NCBI GenBank assembly: GCA_002162095.1
Contig: CP021424.1
Span: 2,542,001 to 2,606,000 of the forward strand
Direction: 5' to 3'
Length of the DNA stretch: 64,000 nucleotides
Source of the DNA: Armatimonadetes bacterium Uphvl-Ar2
GTDB taxonomy: Bacteria > Armatimonadota > Fimbriimonadia > Fimbriimonadales > Fimbriimonadaceae
Of this stretch, positions 36,403-44,457 are shown piece after piece (position 1 is the stretch's first letter; the number at the start of each line of letters is the position of its first letter). Under the pieces are notes generated by a model, which was given only the letters and a program-made list of their open reading frames with translations, did not search any database and had not been told where the DNA came from. The position numbers were made by a program, and so were the translations under genes.

Positions 36403-36870
36403 TCAGCTCTGCGAGGGTTTCTCGTACAGTTTTGTAATCGTCTGAGCCAGTTCGGGATACTTCTCCTTGATCGAGGCGGCCAAGCCCCTTAACGGATAGT
36501 CTAGGTGCTCCGCCAACTCAGGTTCGCCCGCGAGCATCTCGCATTGAACCCTCACCCGCTCCAACAGGATGGGAGTGTCGGGTTCAAGATCTTCCCAAAT
36601 ATCTCGAAGCCATACGACGGCACTCCAGAAAGACTCGACAATGCCGTGCAGGTCCAAGGAGAGGGACCCTATGAGGATCCTGGAATCAAAGTTAACGAGC
36701 GTGTCCGCAATGGCGTTGACACCGGCTTTGGTTTGCTCGTGCTTTTCGTAGTCCATTTCAGTTTTGCCTTGCGGCTCTAAACGCTCGAACCTCTCTGCTC
36801 GTAAGTGAATGAGCGTGTCCGCAATGGCGTTGATACTGGCTTTGGTTTGCTCGTGCCTTTGGTTGTCCAC
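36403..36870 (-). CDS. Hypothetical soluble protein with duplicated N-terminus
   Basis: 155 residues, alpha-helical in look, with no membrane segment. Residues 1-23 (MDNQRHEQTKASINAIADTL) are repeated at about 39-61 (MDYEKHEQTKAGVNAIADTL), so ATG 36756 may be the ancestral start. First of four adjacent minus-strand genes between the two ankyrin 3'-end copies. No family recognised; a candidate orphan immunity protein by context only. Confidence 0.6.
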   Translation of the reverse strand: MDNQRHEQTKASINAIADTLIHLRAERFERLEPQGKTEMDYEKHEQTKAGVNAIADTLVNFDSRILIGSLSLDLHGIVESFWSAVVWLRDIWEDLEPDTPILLERVRVQCEMLAGEPELAEHLDYPLRGLAASIKEKYPELAQTITKLYEKPSQS

Positions 36871-36877
36871 TTCAGTT
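36697..36877. repeat. Tandem repeat of the gene's 5' end
   Basis: GAGCGTGTCCGCAATGGCGT occurs at 36697 and again at 36811. The similarity extends about 65 bp in each copy, with a period of 114 bp. It produces the duplicated N-terminus of the overlapping gene. Confidence 0.8.
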
Positions 36878-36894
36878 TGGTCCCTAGTTGCACT

Positions 36895-37392
36895 TTACCA
36901 AGACTCGCCACCACGGACATCCACATCCCGGCAGGCTTCGAGGAAGAACTCCTTATATTGGAAATTGGGTATCGCCCCTCCAGGTTCCGCGAAGAACACC
37001 TTGACGGGACCGCCATCGGGGTCTACGAACAGAAGTCTCCGGATCAGGCTTGATTCACCCCGCCAGAATCGCTCACACTCCGCCGCAAGTTCACCTTCCC
37101 GGGGCCGCTCGTCGCCCACGAACTCAATGGCGTGGAAGTGTTCATCCCTCTCTCGGAGTTCATCAAAGTAGAGTCCGGCTCCCCGAACCAGCGTTCCGTC
37201 ATGTATCAAAAACGTTCGCCCCTCATCCTCCAGGATGACGTCAAAGCTCTCGCTGGGTTCAAGAGAATACGAAGAGTGGAAAATGAACCCGTCCCACTTC
37301 TCACTGTGCTCCCGCCCGAGCCTCCGGTCCATGAGAACGAACACGATTATGGCCACTGCCACCAGCGCCAGCACGAAGCCCAGTTCATACAC
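36895..37392 (-). CDS. Hypothetical single-span membrane protein
   Basis: 165 residues. One N-terminal membrane helix (MYELGFVLALVAVAIIVFVL) then a soluble, aromatic-rich domain (SEKWDGFIFHSSYSLEPSES, PNFQYKEFFLEACRDVDVRG). N-in or N-out placement cannot be decided. Flanked by small genes in the same direction; candidate immunity protein by context only. Confidence 0.65.
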   Translation of the reverse strand: MYELGFVLALVAVAIIVFVLMDRRLGREHSEKWDGFIFHSSYSLEPSESFDVILEDEGRTFLIHDGTLVRGAGLYFDELRERDEHFHAIEFVGDERPREGELAAECERFWRGESSLIRRLLFVDPDGGPVKVFFAEPGGAIPNFQYKEFFLEACRDVDVRGGESW

Positions 37393-37406
37393 CGCGCTTC
37401 ACCACC

Positions 37407-37940
37407 TCACAACCAACTGTTCGTCACGAACATTGATGACATGAAAAAGATGACGAGCCCCATCCAACCTAGTATGAGTGCGAGCGGAAGTGAAATCCAC
37501 CACTTTAACTTGAAGCGATCCCACAAGACCAAGGTGACCCCGGGAGCGCTAAAGGCTGACATCATTATGAAGTACACAACAATGGACTCGACAATTCCCC
37601 GTTGATGCCAAGGCCTCTCGTCACCCACATAGAACCAGATTGGAACATAGGCAAGCCAGATGAAAATAAACCCAACCTGATAGAGTGCGAGTTCCTTAAC
37701 CTGGATTCGTATCTTCCCGAGCTTGACCAGGACTCCGACCACGATCAAGATTCCCGCAATCGTGTAGACCCCACCGGGGCCAAAGAACATTCGCTCAAAC
37801 ATTCGGGCGATGGCGATGTGAAGCAGGCCTAAAACAGCGAAAATGTAGATTCCCCACCACGCGCCGTCTGAGATCCGCGACTCCCAGTCCAGAAGCCGGA
37901 CCACCCACTTGCGTTGATCTTGGTTCTCTTGAGAATTCAT
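37407..37940 (-). CDS. Hypothetical multi-span membrane protein
   Basis: 177 residues with about five hydrophobic segments (for example WGIYIFAVLGLLHIAIA, YTIAGILIVVGVLVKL, VGFIFIWLAYVPIWFYV, ISLPLALILGWMGLVIFFM) after a charged N-terminus. No family recognised. A multi-span membrane protein could protect against a membrane-active toxin, an inference from context. Confidence 0.7.
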   Translation of the reverse strand: MNSQENQDQRKWVVRLLDWESRISDGAWWGIYIFAVLGLLHIAIARMFERMFFGPGGVYTIAGILIVVGVLVKLGKIRIQVKELALYQVGFIFIWLAYVPIWFYVGDERPWHQRGIVESIVVYFIMMSAFSAPGVTLVLWDRFKLKWWISLPLALILGWMGLVIFFMSSMFVTNSWL

Positions 37941-37980
37941 GCTGCACCTCGTCCGATGATCACATTTGCGTGAAACAGTG

Positions 37981-38769
37981 TCAGTAGTTCGCCACTTTCC
38001 ACAAGCTCCACCGATTAAGGTAGAGCCTCATGGGAATCATCATGAGGAACATCCTGATTCGATCAAACGCGGTAAATGGACGGCCGATCATCCCGTTTGC
38101 CAGAGGCAGAAAAATGAACGAATAGGCTATGGGCCGGTAGACGACGTGCGGATCAACGCCCCGCACCGACTTATGGAGGTCAACTAGCCTCATGACCTCA
38201 GTAAAGTCTGAGATTGGAAAATTCTCATAGTGAAGTTCCGCTAGTTGCTCCGCTAGTTCATGATATCCCCTCACGCGGGCATAAAAGTACAACGCCTGAA
38301 CCTCCCAAGAGGACACTTCTTGCCAGTCAATGGAGTCCACGTCAAGCTCGTCGATCTTCATGAAGCAGTGCTCCACCCAAAGACACTCACCCGGCTCCAA
38401 TTCTCGATATCGACACTGCCAGAGATAGACAGGCGTAAGTTGCATCACGGCGCTGTGCGACGCATTCCCCGGCACGTATGCCATCTGGTCTTGTAACAAT
38501 GCGTCATTGATTCGAACCGCCGCCTCGGCAAGAATGGGGTCGCGAAGTCGAAATTCCTTTTCGGTCAGGAAACGCCGATTCCCCCAATGGATGAGAAAGA
38601 TCATCCGCATCCTCTCTCGCTCTACGGGGTCAAGGTGACGATAGTGCTTCAGACTCGCTCGGCGAGCGGTGTAGATTTCGCCCTGCAGGTAGTGGAACCA
38701 AATTTCATCAGCAACCATCTCTTGCATGCGACTTCGACCTGGCTCCCCTTTCTGTACGTCGATGCCCAT
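37981..38769 (-). CDS. Hypothetical protein
   Basis: 262 residues; ATG 38769, or ATG 38727 which begins MQEMVADEIWFHYLQGE. Helical, Tyr/Trp-rich soluble region (YLWQCRYRELEPGECLWVEH), with hydrophobic stretches near the C-terminus (AYSFIFLPLANGMIG, RMFLMMIPMRLYL). No recognised family. Confidence 0.65.
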   Translation of the reverse strand: MGIDVQKGEPGRSRMQEMVADEIWFHYLQGEIYTARRASLKHYRHLDPVERERMRMIFLIHWGNRRFLTEKEFRLRDPILAEAAVRINDALLQDQMAYVPGNASHSAVMQLTPVYLWQCRYRELEPGECLWVEHCFMKIDELDVDSIDWQEVSSWEVQALYFYARVRGYHELAEQLAELHYENFPISDFTEVMRLVDLHKSVRGVDPHVVYRPIAYSFIFLPLANGMIGRPFTAFDRIRMFLMMIPMRLYLNRWSLWKVANY

Positions 38770-38799
38770 GGCAGGGATGCAACATGACAGAAACTAGAT

Positions 38800-39072
38800 T
38801 TAGGCCGAGCCTCTTGAGCCGTTCTCCCCATACCGGTTGTGGTAGCGGTCGTGCCACTTCTCGGCTTCTTCCGGCGGAATCGCCTTCGGCTGGCCAATCT
38901 GCTTGGCCAGCCACACCGTTTTGGCGACGTCCTCCGTCATCACGGCCGGCTTCAATGCCGCGCGCGGCGTCGCCACCCACGCAAAGGCGCCGTGGTTCCC
39001 CATAAGGCTGCTTGGCGCGCGGCTGCGATACTTCAAGATCGCCTCGCCGGTAAACTTGCGCTCGTTATCCAC
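38800..39072 (-). pseudogene. 5'-truncated L-ribulose-5-phosphate 4-epimerase (AraD-like) fragment
   Basis: 90 residues match the C-terminal end of class II aldolase/AraD proteins: GEAILKYRSRAPSSLMGNHG, AFAW, then TEDVAKTVWLAKQIGQPKAI and a final HDRYHNRYGENGS tail like the usual KHGPNAYYGQ. The zinc-site His region and the rest of the protein (about 140 residues) are missing. The fragment begins abruptly 9 bp from the ankyrin 3'-end copy on the opposite strand. Confidence 0.75.
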
Positions 39073-39081
39073 GTAGGAGGT

Positions 39082-39289
39082 GCACGGGGCGGACTGGCGC
39101 GTGATGCACGGCTACGGGGATAACGCGGTGGGGACGCTGAGCTTTGCCTCGCGGAACGACACCGTGCCCGGGGGCGACTACGCGCATTGTGCAGAGCTGC
39201 TGATTGCGGCGGGCATGCCGACGACCTTTGAGAAGGAGTACGCCTTCAGTGACGAGGTGACAATGGTGCTGGAGAGTCACCGGGGGTAG
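39082..39289 (+). pseudogene. Detached 3' end of the ankyrin-repeat gene (direct repeat, copy 2)
   Basis: 69 codons matching the end of the ankyrin gene at 36035-36242, base for base apart from scattered changes (for example RVMHGYGDNAVGTLSF against RLMHGYGDNAVGTLSF). It has no ankyrin 5' part and no plausible own promoter, so it is a remnant. Confidence 0.9.
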
Positions 39290-39323
39290 GTCACAAGTAT
39301 GCGTCACATTTTTTGATACACTA

Positions 39324-39354
39324 TTGACAGATCGGCAACCCGTTCGGGTAAAGT
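39324..39354 (+). promoter_or_regulatory. Possible promoter of the exported gene at 39373
   Basis: A consensus -35 box TTGACA at 39324-39329 is followed by GTAAAGT-like -10 sequence near 39348-39354, spacing 18-19 bp. The start codon is about 20 bp downstream. The -10 match is weak. Confidence 0.4.
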
Positions 39355-39372
39355 CGCTGAGTTGGGGTGATC

Positions 39373-40224
39373 ATGGGAGTCGCAGTTCAAACAGCACGCA
39401 CTATCATTCTGTCCGCGTTTACGGTAGTGATGAGCGCTACGTTTGCTCAATCTGGCACCTCCGTGCCACTCGGCGCAAACTTCACAATTCCCCACACATT
39501 GATCAGTGGATACTATAACGTAGTCCGCGGTGCTACTTCACCTGAAGCACCACTAACTGGCGTCACTGTAGACGCCACGTATGCTGATATTGCGAAGCTC
39601 CTTCGTGGCACGGAAGGATTTCGGGGGCCTAATGCTGCAAAGACAGAGGATGCCCTCAAACCCTTTGTATACGAATCACAGGAGATTCATTACCTCAACG
39701 AAGACTTGGCGATCAAAGCGGGCTATCTAACTGCTAGTGCATCTAAAGCTACAACGACGATTTACATTATTGAAAGATGGAGCAAGTTCGTTAATGTCGT
39801 TATTGCTAATGGTGGAAACAGTCCGGCTCCGATCAAAGCGAAAGTTGGCTTTAGTCTTACGCTGGTTACTCGCGCCTCATCAGATGATGCCAGTTTGGAT
39901 CTAAATGGACTCGTAAGGAACTTAACTTTTGAGGCAAGCCGTAGTAAGCTCACCTTAACCTCTCATACCGAGGTCATGGGACTTTCTGGAAAGGCCATTA
40001 CTCAGTCACTCCCTTCTGCGAGTGACTTCCTGAAAGCACAGGCTGATGCAACTATCAAGGCCGTTCGGGAGCGTCAAGACGTTGGACGTGCACGAAATGC
40101 AGCGTTCCTGGAAACTTCGGCCAACTTTTTCAAGACTTTGCGCAGCCAAGTGTGGGACGCAAGCTATGTTCAGCCTGTAATCATTGCAATTGATGAAGAC
40201 GACCTGAAGAAGTTTCCCGGGTAG
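39373..40224 (+). CDS. Exported hypothetical protein, member 1 of a tandem pair
   Basis: About 283 residues from ATG 39373 (a GTG at 39367 is also in frame). A signal peptide (TIILSAFTVVMSATFAQ) precedes a soluble domain. KAKVGFSLTLVTR and EVMGLSGKAITQSLP align with KVGVSFRTIFVLE and EIVGASSGETSRSLP of the next gene, at matching relative positions, so the two are probably distant paralogues. Lower GC than the core genes. No family recognised. Confidence 0.75.
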   Translation: MGVAVQTARTIILSAFTVVMSATFAQSGTSVPLGANFTIPHTLISGYYNVVRGATSPEAPLTGVTVDATYADIAKLLRGTEGFRGPNAAKTEDALKPFVYESQEIHYLNEDLAIKAGYLTASASKATTTIYIIERWSKFVNVVIANGGNSPAPIKAKVGFSLTLVTRASSDDASLDLNGLVRNLTFEASRSKLTLTSHTEVMGLSGKAITQSLPSASDFLKAQADATIKAVRERQDVGRARNAAFLETSANFFKTLRSQVWDASYVQPVIIAIDEDDLKKFPG

Positions 40225-40275
40225 TCATATCAACTACTCTAACCGCTATTTCTGACGTAAAGGCGAGGTAAGGTT

Positions 40276-41079
40276 GTGCGCAGATCCGGGGTTTTCGTAC
40301 TTGCTCTAGCAATTGGGCTAGCTTCAAGGTCGTTTGCCCAACAATCAGGAGGGATGCGGAACGTCAGCACAGATTTGTTTCCTTCACTGTACTTCAAGCC
40401 AATTGCAAGCGAGCCCGGGTGGTTTCAGAAATTGCCGTACGAGACCGTTGAGTTAATGATCCTAGACACTTCCGAGGCATCACAATTGGGATTCATATCA
40501 GATGAGTACCTAAAGGTTGCCTCCGAGATGTTGGGTGAATCTGGAAATCCGAAGAACTATTTGGTCATTGTAGAGTCCTGGCAGCGTTTTGATGTACGAA
40601 AAGCGGAAGGTGTTTCGGCTTATATCCGGGCCGTAGAGACTAATGGCAACATAGATGTTTCGTCTTTACAAACGTACTCTGAAGCAAATGGAAACACTGA
40701 GGCTATAGTGACGAGATTGATCAAAGTCGGAGTTTCGTTTCGTACGATTTTTGTCCTAGAAAAGGAATTTCAGAACGGCCAGCCGATACCACTGTCTGAC
40801 TATTTTAGTGGTAACAGAAGAATTTTGGCAAGAATCGAAATTGTGGGTGCATCTTCAGGGGAGACCAGCAGATCTTTGCCTGGTGTCCTCGAACTATTGA
40901 GTGGTTCTGCTGGGCTCTCCACTTTTCTTACTAAGACCACAACTTCTAGACAAGGAATCTGGGATGCGCTTTCTCGTGGTACGGATTCTCCGCTTCCGAA
41001 CCCTCAAATTCTCGGCTGGGCATTCAGCAAAGACAGCATTCAGGGGGCAAGTCCGAAGCCAAAGGCTAAATCTGGATAG
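40276..41079 (+). CDS. Exported hypothetical protein, member 2 of a tandem pair
   Basis: 267 residues from GTG 40276, preceded by GAGGTAAGG. A signal peptide (VLALAIGLASRSFAQ) leads into a domain distantly like the upstream gene product, with LVIVESWQRFDV matching YIIERWSKFVNV. The C-terminal tail is basic (SPKPKAKSG). AT-rich relative to the core genome. Its 3' end overlaps the converging gene by 14 bp. Function unknown. Confidence 0.75.
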   Translation: MRRSGVFVLALAIGLASRSFAQQSGGMRNVSTDLFPSLYFKPIASEPGWFQKLPYETVELMILDTSEASQLGFISDEYLKVASEMLGESGNPKNYLVIVESWQRFDVRKAEGVSAYIRAVETNGNIDVSSLQTYSEANGNTEAIVTRLIKVGVSFRTIFVLEKEFQNGQPIPLSDYFSGNRRILARIEIVGASSGETSRSLPGVLELLSGSAGLSTFLTKTTTSRQGIWDALSRGTDSPLPNPQILGWAFSKDSIQGASPKPKAKSG

Positions 41080-41548
41080 TCGTGATGTTACGCCGTACAA
41101 CTTCGGTCAGGAATTCCGGATCGCCTTTATAAAGTCGCATCGTAGTCGATTGCAACGAGTATTGGAAGTAGTAGAGGTACTTATCGCAAGCCAGGCGGAG
41201 CAAAGCGTCGACCAAAGCGGCAGACATGGAAGGCGCGAACCACGCTTGCCGCCCGGAGCCCTGGAGTCTGCGCTCCCTAACCTCTTTTCTCAAATCGGGT
41301 TCGGCCGCATAGAGGTCTAGGTAAGGAAAGTACTCTCCTTCTAATCCAAAAAGCATCGGCCCAGTGTCGGATGCCCCGATTCGAATCCGTTCTGCTAGCA
41401 CGGCAGGGTCTCCTCGAAAGTAGTACGTTTTTCTAGTGCTACCGGAATAGAGCTCCTTGGGTGGCTGTTGCACAACCGCCCATAGAGTCGCACTTATGTC
41501 AGGGCTCAAAGGGATCAGATTCGACCCAAGTTCACTCAGAACGCCCAT
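41066..41548 (-). CDS. Hypothetical protein
   Basis: 160 residues from ATG 41548, which lies inside the end of the upstream gene (17-bp overlap). Soluble; contains RKTYYFRGDPAVLAERIRIG and DKYLYYFQYSLQSTTMRLYK. No family recognised. The overlap implies co-translation with its neighbour. Candidate immunity protein by context. Confidence 0.65.
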   Translation of the reverse strand: MGVLSELGSNLIPLSPDISATLWAVVQQPPKELYSGSTRKTYYFRGDPAVLAERIRIGASDTGPMLFGLEGEYFPYLDLYAAEPDLRKEVRERRLQGSGRQAWFAPSMSAALVDALLRLACDKYLYYFQYSLQSTTMRLYKGDPEFLTEVVRRNITTIQI

Positions 41549-42062
41549 CTTCCTCACCTTCCCACATCGCGTAGTACTCGATGTTCCCGTTCCGAACCAC
41601 CACAAACACCCATCCCAGCATCATGGTCGCAAACGCATTGGCGCCCATTTCGGCCAGGTGATGGAGGAACTTGCGGATTTGTTCCCACGGCCAATCCACG
41701 GCCACCACGCACTGGTCCGCAATGCCAACCAGGGGGAAACCCGTTTCCGCATGCACTTGACCAAGGCGCCCCGCGTGCTTGACAAAGTTCTCGTGGTCAA
41801 ACCGCTTTACATAAACGCAAACCAAACGCTGCATCTGCCCTCGCCAGACCTCGAGGAACCTCGATTCATCGACGAGAGTGCCAATGTCGGCGTAGGTGTC
41901 TCCCCAGTTATGGCCGTTGATCATCTCCCCGTCGCCGGGATAGAGGAATTCCGTCAGTTCACGGCACAACTGCCCGTTGTTGATGCCGTTGTCATACACT
42001 TCGTGGCGGGTCACAGGCACGAAGGTCGGGGAGGGTGCCACGGTACCGTCCATGTTACTCAT
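41532..42062 (-). CDS. Hypothetical protein
   Basis: 176 residues. Largely soluble, with a hydrophobic patch near the C-terminus (AFATMMLGWVFVVVRNGNIE) that may be a buried strand pair. Contains LTEFLYPGDGEMINGHNWGD. It overlaps the next upstream gene's stop by 8 bp and the downstream start by 17 bp, so it sits in a tightly packed minus-strand array. No family recognised. Confidence 0.65.
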   Translation of the reverse strand: MSNMDGTVAPSPTFVPVTRHEVYDNGINNGQLCRELTEFLYPGDGEMINGHNWGDTYADIGTLVDESRFLEVWRGQMQRLVCVYVKRFDHENFVKHAGRLGQVHAETGFPLVGIADQCVVAVDWPWEQIRKFLHHLAEMGANAFATMMLGWVFVVVRNGNIEYYAMWEGEEDGRSE

Positions 42063-42356
42063 CGTCGCGGTTCAGTTCCAGACCGTGGTCGGTGTTGTCG
42101 CGATGATTGTTGGCGAGCCGGTCGATCCATATCCCGATTCCACCCAGCAGGAAGAACCCCCGATATAGAACAGCAGCCCACTCTCGGACTCCTTGTACGT
42201 CATGTGCTGATTGCGATAGGTAAGCCTTGGGTTTTCCTGTTCGTACTTCCACTTCTTCATGGCGTGGCTTCGTTGACCCTCCCAGCCAAAGTAGAAAGGC
42301 ACAATGGAGCCCAGGATCAGGAAGGTCGCTATGACTCGTTCACGATTCGCCGCCAT
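42055..42356 (-). CDS. Small two-span membrane protein (one-base frameshift as read)
   Basis: The frame from ATG 42356 encodes an N-terminal helix (IATFLILGSIVPFYFGW) and runs to ESGLLFYIGG. It then loses sense. Adding one C to the C5 run 42157-42161 continues as FFLLGGIGIWIDRLANNHRD to a stop at 42055, completing a second membrane helix. About 100 residues after repair. It starts directly after the stop of the gene upstream. Function unknown. Confidence 0.6.
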
Positions 42357-42575
42357 CTATTCCTCGTCGTTGATCCACATGCGCACGCCCCCGTAGATGG
42401 CCAGGAGTCCAAGGGCGATGAGGGTACCGCTGGACCACTCGGGGTGAGCGAACAGGACTGCGCCCGGGCGAGAATTGATCCGGTGGTCACCAGTCATGAA
42501 GTTGTCCATCCCCTCCCAGATGGCGAAGCCCGCGAAGAAGATCATAAAGAACCCGAAGAGTTTACCGTTCACCAT
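42357..42575 (-). CDS. Small two-span membrane protein, MVNGKL type
   Basis: 72 residues beginning MVNGKLFGFFMIFFAGFAIW and ending with a second hydrophobic segment (TLIALGLLAIYGGVRMWI). Its first residues match the short ORF at 43107-43208 (MVNGKLLARFMFLYAIYW), so the two are likely copies of one small gene. It abuts the next gene with no gap. Confidence 0.6.
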   Translation of the reverse strand: MVNGKLFGFFMIFFAGFAIWEGMDNFMTGDHRINSRPGAVLFAHPEWSSGTLIALGLLAIYGGVRMWINDEE

Positions 42576-42607
42576 TGTTCTTGCCTTCCGCTCCTCAATT
42601 TCTGATG

Positions 42608-43117
42608 TCAGCGAAACTTGACTTGGACAACGGGGAAATCCGTAATTCGCATCGTGAACGGCTCTTCATCTTTTCCATTCCATCCGGAGAGGTGGAGTGT
42701 ATCTCCAATCAGTTCCAAGACGTCCGCATAGTAATAGTCTTCGTGCCGGAAGTATCGGACCATGCCCGACTTGTGAATGACCAGCAACTCATAGTAGCTA
42801 CAAAATATCAAAAGTTCAGGTTCCTCGATAAGTTGCATGTAGCCGGGGTACCGGCCCATTCCGGGAGCGATGCCCGCCTCCGTCACCAAGTAGACGAATC
42901 CATTGATGCACTTCACGAGGAAGGGACCAAACTCGATCCCCTCAACATCCAAAGAAGTTTCGCCAGGAGCGAGGAAGTAGCCTTGCCGGGAGCCGGTCAG
43001 GATGGACTCCAGGATGTATGCTCTGGATCCCCCATCGCCATCAGGTGAGACGTGCGTCCAGCCGGGCGTGGAGAGTCCATCGTGAGGGTAGTCGGCGGGG
43101 GTCAGTTCAAACCACAT
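42608..43117 (-). CDS. Hypothetical protein, paralogue of the 43245-43763 gene
   Basis: 169 residues beginning MWFELTPADYPHDGLSTPGW. It is about 60% identical by eye to the next gene upstream; both share LESI/LESF, GIEFGPFLVKCINGFVYLVT, FCSYYELLVIHKSGM and a PVVQV end. Beta-rich and soluble. Tandem duplication of a small soluble gene is typical of immunity genes, but the function is not shown by the sequence. Confidence 0.7.
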   Translation of the reverse strand: MWFELTPADYPHDGLSTPGWTHVSPDGDGGSRAYILESILTGSRQGYFLAPGETSLDVEGIEFGPFLVKCINGFVYLVTEAGIAPGMGRYPGYMQLIEEPELLIFCSYYELLVIHKSGMVRYFRHEDYYYADVLELIGDTLHLSGWNGKDEEPFTMRITDFPVVQVKFR

Positions 43118-43208
43118 CTATGCCCTTCTGAAGGTTATCTGCACCCTCGAGAGTCCAGTAGATGGCGTAGAGGAACATGAATCTGGCCAGCAGTTTGCCG
43201 TTCACCAT
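43107..43208 (-). CDS. Very short membrane ORF, MVNGKL type
   Basis: 33 codons from ATG 43208, starting MVNGKLLARFMFLYAIYWTL and then a stop. Similar at its start to the 72-residue protein at 42357-42575, so it is a decayed or shortened copy. It overlaps the start of the gene downstream by 11 bp. Too short for certainty. Confidence 0.4.
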   Translation of the reverse strand: MVNGKLLARFMFLYAIYWTLEGADNLQKGIDVV

Positions 43209-43244
43209 GTCTTTCAACATGCTTGCCTCACCTTCCCTCGCACC

Positions 43245-43763
43245 TCACTTGAGCTCGACTTGGACGATGGGGATATCCGTAACGGGCATCGTCCACTGTT
43301 CATCATCCTGACTAAACTCCTGCCTGCCATTGAGATGGAGGATGTCCCCATTCAGAGCCAAGACCTCCAGACAGTCATGGGCTAAGTCCTGGCTGTAGCG
43401 GAGCATCCCCGACTTGTGAATGACGAGCAGTTCGTAGTAGCTACAAAAGACCAACATCTCGGGGTCTTCGACAAGTTGCATGTAACCCAGGACATTGCAT
43501 GGAGCGGCGGCGATGCCGGCCTCCGTCACCAAATAGACTTTCCCGTCGATGCACTTGATCAGATAGGGTCCGAATTCAAAGCCTTCGATATCAAGATCGC
43601 AAGCGCCGCCCGAAAGGAAGTAACCACGCCTCTGCCCTGTGGCAAAGGATTCAAGGATGTAGGCGACAGTTCCCCGATCGCCATCCGGTGAGACGTGCGT
43701 CCAGCCGGGCGTGGAGAGTCCCTCGTGGGGGTAATCGGCGGGGGTCAGTTCAAACCACATCAT
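43245..43763 (-). CDS. Hypothetical protein, paralogue of the 42608-43117 gene
   Basis: 172 residues beginning MMWFELTPADYPHEGLSTPG. Shares with its paralogue the blocks GWTHVSPDGD, GYFL, FEFGPYLIKCIDGKVYLVTE and YELLVIHKSGM, with divergence concentrated near the C-terminus and around residue 45-55. The upstream 20 bp and the following MVNGKL ORF were duplicated with it. Candidate immunity protein; no family recognised. Confidence 0.7.
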   Translation of the reverse strand: MMWFELTPADYPHEGLSTPGWTHVSPDGDRGTVAYILESFATGQRRGYFLSGGACDLDIEGFEFGPYLIKCIDGKVYLVTEAGIAAAPCNVLGYMQLVEDPEMLVFCSYYELLVIHKSGMLRYSQDLAHDCLEVLALNGDILHLNGRQEFSQDDEQWTMPVTDIPIVQVELK

Positions 43764-43790
43764 TGTCTGTCTGGTTCAAAAATCTGCTCC

Positions 43791-44036
43791 TTATCTTGCA
43801 TCGTCTCGGGCACGCTCGCTCGAATTGGCCTCTCGCCTGAACATGGCTTTATTGAAGGCTTTATCGTTGGCCTCGAAAAGACGCTCTTCGATCTCGATCT
43901 TCTTCAATAGGTACTCCTTTTCGTCAATCGCGTCATCCATGTACACCGAGGACTGCCAGTACATGACGGCAATCACCATCCAGAACGGATTGAAGAAGAA
44001 CCACAGCCGGATCTGGCGCAACCTATCTTTCGTCAC
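43791..44036 (-). CDS. Small membrane protein
   Basis: 81 residues. A hydrophobic stretch (LWFFFNPFWMVIAVMYW) near the N-terminus and a long charged, coiled-coil-like tail (DEKEYLLKKIEIEERLFEAN). Its ATG overlaps the stop of the upstream gene by 4 bp. No family recognised. Confidence 0.55.
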   Translation of the reverse strand: MTKDRLRQIRLWFFFNPFWMVIAVMYWQSSVYMDDAIDEKEYLLKKIEIEERLFEANDKAFNKAMFRREANSSERARDDAR

Positions 44037-44269
44037 TTTTTAGCCTCTTGCAGAGCAAGGTCATAGTACTTCGTATACATCTCCATGTTCCGCCTGGTGT
44101 TTTCTTTGCGAAGATCCCATGCATGGAGTGTCTCCTGCCTCACCTTGGCCAGGCGACTCGTGGAATCCACATAGGCATAGACCACGATTGGCATCAGAAG
44201 AACCGTGGCAATCCCAAGGGCAATCCAATCGAGAGGCTCCGTATTGGTCATCATTTGTCGTAAGTTCAT
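44033..44269 (-). CDS. Small membrane protein
   Basis: 78 residues. One membrane segment (WIALGIATVLLMPIVVYAYV) followed by a charged helical tail (TSRLAKVRQETLHAWDLRKE). Same general design as the following gene, with which it overlaps (ATGA). Possibly a two-subunit pair. No family recognised. Confidence 0.55.
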   Translation of the reverse strand: MNLRQMMTNTEPLDWIALGIATVLLMPIVVYAYVDSTSRLAKVRQETLHAWDLRKENTRRNMEMYTKYYDLALQEAKK

Positions 44270-44457
44270 TGCACCATTAGAAGGCCTGTACTCTCAATGG
44301 CAACAACCCAAAACAGGTGATTGCCAGAGATCAGTAGCCCTTCCCCTATCTAAATCGTACCCAACAACGTTTCCACTGCGCCCCGAGCGGCAAACACCAA
44401 TCCACCTCAAAACCTGCCAACGCGCCGGCCAAAGCCTTCGTAGACCCACACATCCCC

